DNA from: Myxococcaceae bacterium | Lineage (GTDB): Bacteria > Myxococcota > Myxococcia > Myxococcales > Myxococcaceae | DNA: 6,959 nucleotides | Assembly (NCBI GenBank): GCA_018262385.1 | Contig: JAGSPQ010000183.1 | Location: forward strand, 1-6,959 | Direction: 5' to 3' | Shown: piece after piece, positions 1 through 6,667 of the stretch | Position numbering within the stretch: position 1 is the first letter of the stretch | How the letters are laid out: each line of letters starts with the position of its first letter | Notes under the pieces: generated by a model | Database searches by the model: none | The model's input: the letters and a program-made list of their open reading frames with translations, nothing else | Told to the model about the DNA's origin: nothing | Position numbers and translations under genes: made by a program

Positions 1-1215
<1,215 letters not shown>

Positions 1216-1392
1216 GTTGGGCTCGCGCCATTCGTATCAAGGATGGGGCAGCCGGAGGCGGCAACCGGCCCCACCGGCGCCCCGCAAGGGCCCGATTCGA
1301 GGGGTTCCAGTCATCCCGTCAATCACCAGGAGTAATGACGCAATCCGATAACATTTTGCCTGCTTATGTCGCTTGGCTGGAGAGTGGCCCCC
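1216..1392. promoter_or_regulatory. Divergent intergenic region between response regulator and parvulin genes
   Basis: This 177-bp non-coding stretch separates two divergent starts, so promoters for both genes should lie here. Positions 1321-1370 are only about 42% G+C (21 of 50 bases) against roughly two thirds for the window, as expected for a promoter or regulator-binding segment. I looked on both strands for a sigma-54 -24/-12 element (GG-N10-GC within TGGC-N8-TTGC) and found none. I also found no convincing -35/-10 pair. The half nearer the regulator (1240-1300) is GC-rich without evident structure. The role is inferred from position and composition only. Confidence 0.45.
1379..1384 (+). 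promoter_or_regulatory. Ribosome binding site deciding the parvulin start
   Basis: GGAGAG lies 8 bases before the ATG at 1393. The in-frame alternatives are worse: ATG at 1366 has no purine-rich sequence ahead of it, and GTG at 1384 overlaps this site. The site therefore favours the 1393 start, which puts the hydrophobic export signal at the extreme N-terminus. Confidence 0.6.
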
Positions 1393-2991
1393 ATGCCCTC
1401 GGCCCTGTTCCCCCTCGCGCTCGCCGCCCTCGCCACGGCCGCTCCGCTGGCGACGATCAACCAGGCTCCGATCACCGGGCCCCAGCTGGTCGCCGAGTTC
1501 CAGCTGCGCCACGGGGGCGCGGCGAAGTTCCTCTCCACAGACGCCGAGTGCCGGATGGCGCTCGAAGCGGTGATCGATCGGCGGCTGTTCCTCCAGGAGG
1601 CCCGCCGGCTGGGGCTCGCCGCCGACCCGGCGATCGTCGCCGCGCTGAAGGAGCTGGCACAGCAGGCCGCGGTCGACCAGCTCTACAAGGTCGAGCTCAC
1701 CGACAAGGCGCGGGTGATCGACGCCGAGGTGCAGCACTTCTTCGAGACCAGGACCGAGGAGCTGTTCACCGTGCGCCAGCTGGTGACGAGGACCCGGCCC
1801 GAGGCCGACGCGCTGCTGCAGCAGCTGATCGCCGGCGCCGACTTCGAGAAGCTCGCGCGCGAGAAGTCGATTGCCCACTCGAGCGTGTCCAGCGGGAAGC
1901 TCGGCAACCTCGGCTGGGGGTCGATGCCCGCGGCCTGGGAGGAGGTCGCCTACCACCTCGAGAAGGGCAAGCTGTCCGGCGTGATCCACACCCCGGAAGG
2001 GTTCGAGATCCTGCGGCTCGAGCAGTCGCAGCAGGTGCCGCGGCCCGAGTACGCCCGGGCCGAGCCCCAGATTCGCGCCGTGCTCGGGAGCCGCAAGCTC
2101 GAGGCCCGCCGGGCCGCCTTTCACCGCGAGCTGTGGGTGAAGTACGCGGTGAAGGAGCCGAAGATCGAGTGGAGCCTGGCGGCGCTGAGGGCCGCGGTCG
2201 CCTCCCGGGCCACCACCGAGGTCGGCAGCTGGGCGGGCGGGACGCTGTCGATGTCCTCCTTCGTCGATCGCCTCGATCTCGACCGGGCCGCGAAGCTGCC
2301 CCCCGATCACCAGCGAGAGGAGCTGGAGAACCTGCGCCATGAGCTGATCCGCCAGCAGGTGGCCAACCTCGAGGCCTCCGCCCGAAAGCTGCCCACTGCC
2401 CCCGAGGTGCAGGCGGCGGTCGAAGCGCGGCGCAACCAACTGATGGAGGAGAAGCTCTTCGATGCCTGGGTCTTCAAGGGCATCACCACCACGAGCGAGG
2501 AAGAGCGGAAGTACTACGACACCCACCTGCCGGACTTCACGACGCCCGAGCGCCGGCACCTGCAGCAGATCGTGGTCCCGACCGAGGAGAAAGCCCGCGC
2601 GACGCTCAAGAAGCTCGCGGCGGGGGCGAAGTTCGAGTCACTGGCGCGGACGATCTCCAGCGATCCCGAGAGCGCCAAGCGCGAGGGAGACCTCGGCTGG
2701 GTGATCGAAGCCAAGCTGCCGCCCGAATTTTCCCCGGTGCTGAAGCTGCGGGCGGGCGAGGTCGGCGGGCCGATCAGGACCAACCTCGGCTTCCACCTGA
2801 TCAAGGTGGCCGAGATCGGGGCCGAGGCGCTGCTGCCCTTCGAGCAGGTGAAGGACGAAGCGGCCAGGGCGGTGCGGCGACAAAAGATGGAGGAGAAGCG
2901 CGCCGCCTGGCTGCGCAAGCTGCGCGCGGCAGCGGTGATCGCGATCAACGAGGCAGAGGTGCAGGCCTTCGCCCGCGAGCACGCGTTCTAG
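1393..2991 (+). CDS. Exported SurA/PrsA-like peptidyl-prolyl cis-trans isomerase/chaperone with two parvulin domains
   Basis: The product is 532 residues. Residues 1-19 are a hydrophobic Ala/Leu-rich stretch (MPSALFPLALAALATA) that looks like a Sec signal peptide, although it lacks a basic residue; starting at 1366 would add one Arg. Residues 20-120 resemble the helical chaperone segment of SurA/PrsA-type proteins. Parvulin domain 1 spans about 124-210 (ADFEKLAREKS, GNLGWG, GFEILRLE). Domain 2 spans about 387-474 (AKFESLARTIS, REGDLGW, GEVGGPIRTNLGFHLIKV). A charged helical region links them, and a second one ends the protein. Family members isomerise X-Pro bonds and chaperone envelope proteins in the periplasm. 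Of the two histidines typical of the parvulin core, domain 1 has Q129 and E205, so it is probably inactive; domain 2 has Q392 but keeps H468. The gene stands alone on its strand and converges on the TonB-domain gene 11 bp later. The family call is strong; the SurA, PpiD or PrsA subgroup is unresolved, so I give no symbol. Confidence 0.92.
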   Translation: MPSALFPLALAALATAAPLATINQAPITGPQLVAEFQLRHGGAAKFLSTDAECRMALEAVIDRRLFLQEARRLGLAADPAIVAALKELAQQAAVDQLYKVELTDKARVIDAEVQHFFETRTEELFTVRQLVTRTRPEADALLQQLIAGADFEKLAREKSIAHSSVSSGKLGNLGWGSMPAAWEEVAYHLEKGKLSGVIHTPEGFEILRLEQSQQVPRPEYARAEPQIRAVLGSRKLEARRAAFHRELWVKYAVKEPKIEWSLAALRAAVASRATTEVGSWAGGTLSMSSFVDRLDLDRAAKLPPDHQREELENLRHELIRQQVANLEASARKLPTAPEVQAAVEARRNQLMEEKLFDAWVFKGITTTSEEERKYYDTHLPDFTTPERRHLQQIVVPTEEKARATLKKLAAGAKFESLARTISSDPESAKREGDLGWVIEAKLPPEFSPVLKLRAGEVGGPIRTNLGFHLIKVAEIGAEALLPFEQVKDEAARAVRRQKMEEKRAAWLRKLRAAAVIAINEAEVQAFAREHAF

Positions 2992-3010
2992 CGGAGCGTG
3001 GCCTAGAGCG
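2984..3010. repeat. Inverted repeat spanning both stop codons at a convergent junction
   Basis: CGTTCTAG (2984-2991) pairs with CTAGAGCG (3003-3010) across an 11-base loop: seven Watson-Crick pairs and one G-U pair. Each arm contains the TAG stop of one of the two converging genes. It might act as a weak bidirectional terminator, but neither side has a T-run. Three of the pairs come automatically from two opposed TAG codons. Confidence 0.35.
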
Positions 3011-3791
3011 GGCAGTCGGGCAGTGGGGCCCCGGCCCAGAACGGGAGCGTGAGGGTGAGGTAGCCCTCGAAGGGAGGGTAGGGCTCCGCCAGCCGGAGGA
3101 CCTCCTCGACGTGGTGATCGAGCAGGGCGTCCCCGGTGGTGGTCTGCAGGTGGAAGTCGCGCAGGTAGCCGTCGCGATCGACGGCGACCCGCACCGTGGC
3201 GTCTCCGCTGGTGCCGGCGCTGCGGACCAGCTGGGGCGAGACGAGGGCGGTGACCCAGGCGGCGCGCTCCTGGACCCGCTCGGCGAGGGTGGGCCCCAGC
3301 GGCGTTCGGGCCCCGGCGGAAGGCCGCTCGGCGACCGACGCGGCCCGAATCGAGTGGGCGACCACCAGGTGGTCGGCGATCGCCCCCGGGTCATCGGCGA
3401 GGGTGGCGTCGACCCGGACCACCGACGCGGACCCGGTGTTGACCGAGTATTCCTTCTCGACCCACCGGCCGCCGGCGGCGACGAAGGTGAAGCCGAAGCG
3501 CCGGTGGTCGATCGGGAGGACCAGCGTCTTCAGCCCCCGGTAGTAGTGGACCTGCAGGGCGATGGTGTGAGGGCCGGGAGCGAGCGAGAGCGCCAGGCCC
3601 GGAGGGGGAGTCTCGACCCGCTCGCCGTCGATGCGGACCACCCAGCCGAGGATCTCGGCGGTCGGGACCCGGCCCCGGCCGATGCTGATCTCCAGCTGCC
3701 CCGCGCGCTCCGCGGGCGCCAGGGCCCACGCCGACTGCACCACCAAAGACGCCAGCACCACTGCCGCGCTCGAGAATTTCTGGGTTCGCAC
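3003..3791 (-). CDS. Exported protein with PEGA-like region and TonB C-terminal domain
   Basis: The product is 262 residues and starts with GTG at 3791. This is the most upstream possible start, because an in-frame TAG lies just ahead of it, and no Shine-Dalgarno is visible. Residues 1-23 are a signal peptide (R2 and K5, hydrophobic core, AWA-LA cleavage site). Residues 31-110 look like a PEGA-type beta-sandwich (VVRIDGERV, then LAPGPHTIAL). Residues 196-255 match the TonB C-terminal fold: VRVAVDRDGYL, TTTGDALLDHHV, EPYPPF, then a final strand LTLTLPF. TonB C-terminal domains normally contact outer-membrane receptors or periplasmic partners. Here the proline-rich spacer of a real TonB is missing and the N-terminus looks cleavable, so it is unlikely to be an energy-transducing TonB and more likely a periplasmic binding or scaffolding protein. 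It follows the POT transporter gene by 44 bp on the same strand, so co-transcription is plausible. TTGACC at 3820-3825 is -35-like, but the matching -10 is poor. Confidence 0.8.
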   Translation of the reverse strand: MRTQKFSSAAVVLASLVVQSAWALAPAERAGQLEISIGRGRVPTAEILGWVVRIDGERVETPPPGLALSLAPGPHTIALQVHYYRGLKTLVLPIDHRRFGFTFVAAGGRWVEKEYSVNTGSASVVRVDATLADDPGAIADHLVVAHSIRAASVAERPSAGARTPLGPTLAERVQERAAWVTALVSPQLVRSAGTSGDATVRVAVDRDGYLRDFHLQTTTGDALLDHHVEEVLRLAEPYPPFEGYLTLTLPFWAGAPLPDCPL

Positions 3792-3835
3792 CCAGAGAGC
3801 ATCAGGCTGCTACAGGTCGGGTCAATTTTTCGGGA

Positions 3836-5212
3836 TCAGGCCGTCGCCCCATCCGCCTTCCGGAAGTGATCGACCACCACGTACCGACGGGCGATCACCG
3901 CGAGGCACACTCCGGCAACCGCGGCGCATCCGGCGTAGAAGAAGAACAGCGGCGCGCCGGTGAGCGGCACCAGGGTGGCCAGCCGCGCGACGGCCAGATT
4001 TCCGATCGCGGTGGTGAGCAGCCAGAAGCTCATCAGGGTGCCCTTCATCTCGATCGGCGCCTGGCTGTAGGCGAACTCGAGGCCGGTGGTGCTGACCAGC
4101 ACTTCGGACAAGGTCAGCAGCACGTAGGGCCCCAGCTGCCAGAGGATCGACAGCTTCTGCCCGTCGTCGATCGGCATCTGCACCGCCCCGGCGGCGATCC
4201 ACGAGCCGACGGCGACGAACATCCCGATCACCATCCGGCGCAGCGGGGTCAGCTCGAGCCCGGCACGCTTGAAGGCCGGGTAGACGATTCCCGACATCAC
4301 CGGGATGAGGAGCATCACCAGCGCCGGGTTGATGAACTGCATCTGCGACGGCTCGAAGATCATGAAGCCCAGATCGCCGTCCATCTTCTTGGCCTGCAGC
4401 ACCCAGGTGGACGCCTTCTGATCGAACAGCGCCCAGAAGAGCGGAATGGGAGCGAACACCAGCAGCACCTTCAGCACCGCCTGCACTCCGGAGACGTGGG
4501 CGGCGCTGTGCTTCTGGGTCGCGCCGCTCCAGCCGCCTTTGGCCGCGGAGAGCAGGACGGAGACGAACGAGTGCGGGTTGGGGCCCGAGGGCGCCACCTT
4601 CACGTAGTAGTTGCGGCCCAGCCAGAAGATGACGGTGGCGATCAGCATCAGCACCCCGGGGATCCCGAAGGCGACCGCGGCGCCGTGGCTCTTGAGCAGC
4701 TTGGGGATGAAGAGCGAGGCGAACAGCGAGCCGAAGTTGATGCTCCAGTAGAAGGCGGCGAAGACCCGGGTCACCAGGTGCTTGTTCTTCTCGTTGAACT
4801 GATCGCCGACGAGCGAGGAGACGCAGGGCTTGATCCCTCCGCTGCCGAGGGCGATCAGCGCCAGCCCTCCGAAGAACCCCCACTTGTTGGTGTCGAAGAA
4901 CGCGAGGCAGGCGTGCCCGGCGACGTAGACGAGCGAGAGGTAGAGGACCGTCTTGTACTTGCCGAGGTAGCGATCGGCGAGCCAGCCGCCCAGCAGGGGG
5001 AAGAGGTACACGCCGACCACGAAGTCGTGGAAGTGCGACTTCGCCAGCTGCTCGCGCACCGCGAGGTCGGGGACTTCGTTGCGCAGCAGGTAGTCGGTGA
5101 GGAAGACCACCAGGATGTTGCGCATCCCGTAGAAGCTGAAGCGTTCGCACGCCTCGTTGCCGATGATGAATGGGACCTGCTTCGGGAGTTTCTCGGAAGG
5201 AGCCTGAGTCAC
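3836..5212 (-). CDS. POT/PTR-family proton-dependent oligopeptide transporter
   Basis: The product is 458 residues and starts with GTG at 5212; an in-frame TAG lies 15 bases ahead of that codon, and the next Met is already inside helix 1. It is an inner-membrane major-facilitator transporter that uses the proton gradient to import di- and tripeptides. Family marks: the ExxERF proton-coupling motif E20-A-C-E23-R24-F25 followed by YGMR; GSGGIKP with K128; the PTR2 signature FYWSINFGSL (154-163); W260 in FWALFDQ; and E370 followed by GLEFAYSQAP (377-385). I count 12 hydrophobic segments, roughly at 14-43, 62-80, 86-106, 110-128, 150-171, 178-198, 245-265, 291-314, 326-345, 357-380, 392-414 and 422-442. 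The loop between helices 6 and 7 (about 200-244) is polar, without the extra helix pair of many bacterial POTs. Motif wording around helices 7 and 10 recalls animal SLC15 (PepT) carriers. The substrate is inferred from family. It is likely transcribed with the downstream TonB-domain gene. Confidence 0.96.
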   Translation of the reverse strand: MTQAPSEKLPKQVPFIIGNEACERFSFYGMRNILVVFLTDYLLRNEVPDLAVREQLAKSHFHDFVVGVYLFPLLGGWLADRYLGKYKTVLYLSLVYVAGHACLAFFDTNKWGFFGGLALIALGSGGIKPCVSSLVGDQFNEKNKHLVTRVFAAFYWSINFGSLFASLFIPKLLKSHGAAVAFGIPGVLMLIATVIFWLGRNYYVKVAPSGPNPHSFVSVLLSAAKGGWSGATQKHSAAHVSGVQAVLKVLLVFAPIPLFWALFDQKASTWVLQAKKMDGDLGFMIFEPSQMQFINPALVMLLIPVMSGIVYPAFKRAGLELTPLRRMVIGMFVAVGSWIAAGAVQMPIDDGQKLSILWQLGPYVLLTLSEVLVSTTGLEFAYSQAPIEMKGTLMSFWLLTTAIGNLAVARLATLVPLTGAPLFFFYAGCAAVAGVCLAVIARRYVVVDHFRKADGATA

Positions 5213-5339
5213 GGGCCGGCCTGATACCTAAAAGCCCACCGAACTGCATCCTCCCGGCTTGGCGATCGGCGGGTGCGGCTCGGGCTCGCCCAGAAGGTTT
5301 GCGCTTGAGCCCGGGTCCTCATCGCGCGAGAACCAGGCC
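5213..5339. promoter_or_regulatory. Divergent intergenic region between POT transporter and lipoprotein genes
   Basis: A 127-bp non-coding gap lies between two divergent starts. TTTTAGGTAT on the minus strand (about 5223-5232) is its most AT-rich part and could hold a -10 for the transporter, but I see no good -35. The lipoprotein side carries the inverted repeat at 5281-5313. The lipoprotein frame stays open upstream to an ATG at 5259, but that extension has no signal-like character, so I treat it as leader. The promoter role is inferred from position. Confidence 0.4.
5281..5313. repeat. 7-bp perfect inverted repeat in the lipoprotein leader
   Basis: CGGGCTC (5281-5287) is matched by GAGCCCG (5307-5313) with a 19-base spacer, ending 26 bases before the lipoprotein ATG. 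The spacing could suit a dimeric regulator's operator or an RNA hairpin in the leader. Chance repeats of this length are common in GC-rich DNA, so the function is speculative. Confidence 0.3.
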
Positions 5340-6656
5340 ATGATCCGCGCACTCCTGAGCCTGCTGGTTGTGTCCGCCCTCGTTGGCTGCGACTCCTCCA
5401 ACCCTCTGCCCGACGGGGGGAGTGCCTGCCCGGCTCCGACCGGGGCGGGGGTGAGCCACAACGCCACCATCAGCGCCGACGAGACCTGGAAGGCCTCCGA
5501 CGGGCCGCACACCGTCACCTTCGGGATCAAGGTCAGCAAGGGCGCCACCCTCACCATCGAGCCCTGCGCGACGGTTCGGCTGAAGGCGGGCTACAGCATC
5601 GTGGTCGAGGGCAACCTGGTCGCCGAGGGCACCGCCACCACGCCGATCGCGCTCATGCCGGACGACGCCGCCCAGCCGTGGGGCTTCCTCCAGGTGTTCG
5701 CGCCGGGGACGATCAAGCTCGCCTACGCGTCGGTGAGCGGCGGTGGCGGTGAGACGACGAACGCCTTCGGGATGATCGAAGCGCGGGGAGATCAGCTGCT
5801 GCCGGCCCAGGAGATCCTCAAGCTGGACCACGTGGCGGTCACCGGCTCGGCGAGCTACGGCGTCTCGCTCCGCGCGGGCGGCGCGTTCACCAAGGACTCC
5901 CGCGACGTGGTGATCAGCGGCTCGAAGAAGGCGGCGATGCGAATCGTGCCGCGGCTGGCGAGCAACCTCCCGACCGGCGTGTACACCGGCAACACCGAGG
6001 ACGCGATCGTGGTCGAGACCGAGGCCTACTCGGAAGTGAACGTGGAGGACGTGGTCTTCCACGATCGCGGAGTGCCCTACCGGGTCGGCGGCGACGTCAC
6101 CATGGGCCGGATGGTCGTCGGCCCCAAGCGCTTCACCCTCACCCTCGAGGCCGGGGTGACGCTCCGCTTCAAGAAGGACGGCAAGCTGACCGTCACCAAC
6201 GATCAGGCGGTGAGCACCGGCCTGCTGGTGATCGCCGGCACCGCCGCCAAGAAGGTGGTGCTCACCTCGGCGTCCAACCCTCCGGCGGCGGGCGACTGGG
6301 TGGGGATCGAGCTGGGCAAGGTGGCCGACCCGGCGTTCAAGCTGGACCACGCGGAGATCCGGTACGCCGGCGGCCCCTCGTTTGCGTCGAGCTTCCACTG
6401 CCAGCCCAACCCGACCGTGCCCGGCGCGTACTCGCAGAACGAGGACGCGGCGCTCTCGCTCTACCACCAGCCGGCGGGCGCGGTGCTCACCAACAGCCTG
6501 ATCGCCGACAGCAAGGGGGTCGGGGTGAACCTCGCCTACACCGGGGCGTACGTCGATCACGTCCCGACCAACACCTTCACCAACGTCGCGTCGTGCAAGG
6601 TCAGCTTCCCCCGGCCGACCGTCGGGGTCTGCCCGTCGCCCGTTCCCTGTCCGTAG
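5340..6656 (+). CDS. Lipoprotein with predicted right-handed beta-helix, duplicated module
   Basis: The product is 438 residues. The ATG at 5340 puts a lipoprotein signal at the N-terminus: R3, hydrophobic core, and lipobox LVGC with C17 as the lipidated residue, followed by D18 and a polar linker (DSSNPLPDGG). A weak GAGAA (5328-5332) precedes the start by 7 bases. The rest is Gly/Val/Thr-rich, strand-turn sequence typical of parallel beta-helix proteins. Two copies of one module are visible: residues about 68-136 (TLTIEPCATVRLK, GNLVAEGTATTPIAL, WGFLQVF, LAYASVSGGG) and about 263-345 (TLTLEAGVTLRFK, GLLVIAGTAAKKVVLTS, DWVGIEL, LDHAEIRYAGG). Other cysteines are C30, C76, C354, C419, C431 and C437, so disulphides are possible. 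Similar proteins are envelope-anchored and often of unknown function; no polysaccharide-lyase active site is recognisable. It converges on the ice-binding-like gene with a 5-bp gap. The lipoprotein call is firm, the beta-helix fold likely, and the biochemical role unknown. Confidence 0.85.
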   Translation: MIRALLSLLVVSALVGCDSSNPLPDGGSACPAPTGAGVSHNATISADETWKASDGPHTVTFGIKVSKGATLTIEPCATVRLKAGYSIVVEGNLVAEGTATTPIALMPDDAAQPWGFLQVFAPGTIKLAYASVSGGGGETTNAFGMIEARGDQLLPAQEILKLDHVAVTGSASYGVSLRAGGAFTKDSRDVVISGSKKAAMRIVPRLASNLPTGVYTGNTEDAIVVETEAYSEVNVEDVVFHDRGVPYRVGGDVTMGRMVVGPKRFTLTLEAGVTLRFKKDGKLTVTNDQAVSTGLLVIAGTAAKKVVLTSASNPPAAGDWVGIELGKVADPAFKLDHAEIRYAGGPSFASSFHCQPNPTVPGAYSQNEDAALSLYHQPAGAVLTNSLIADSKGVGVNLAYTGAYVDHVPTNTFTNVASCKVSFPRPTVGVCPSPVPCP

Positions 6657-6667
6657 CGTGACTACGG
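6651..6667. repeat. Perfect 6-bp inverted repeat made of the two convergent gene ends
   Basis: CCGTAG (6651-6656) and CTACGG (6662-6667) flank a 5-base loop, CGTGA. The arms contain the TAG stops of the lipoprotein and of the ice-binding-like gene, and the loop is the whole intergenic gap. It could form a compact hairpin at both mRNA ends. No T-run follows on either strand, so it is not a standard intrinsic terminator. Confidence 0.4.

Noticed and set aside
1237..2559. 440-codon minus-strand frame opposite the parvulin gene
   Set aside because: Leu/Gly/Arg-rich, no domains, crosses the intergenic promoter region; shadow of the parvulin gene.
3025..3032. GGGGCCCC palindrome as a terminator for the parvulin gene
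   Set aside because: It lies within the TonB-domain coding sequence, has no loop and no T-run; chance in GC-rich DNA.
3797..3825. TTGACC with GATGCT/ATGCTC as a minus-strand promoter giving a leaderless GTG mRNA for the TonB-domain gene
   Set aside because: The -35 match is fair and the spacing 16-17, but the -10 matches only half of the consensus. The gene can be served by read-through from the transporter.
3866..5224. 452-codon plus-strand frame opposite the transporter gene
   Set aside because: The composition is Glu/His/Gly/Arg-rich with no domain or membrane logic; the minus-strand POT frame carries all family motifs.
3822..5249. 475-codon minus-strand frame overlapping the transporter in another frame
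   Set aside because: The Arg/Pro/Ala-rich product has no recognisable features; it is an out-of-frame shadow of the POT gene.
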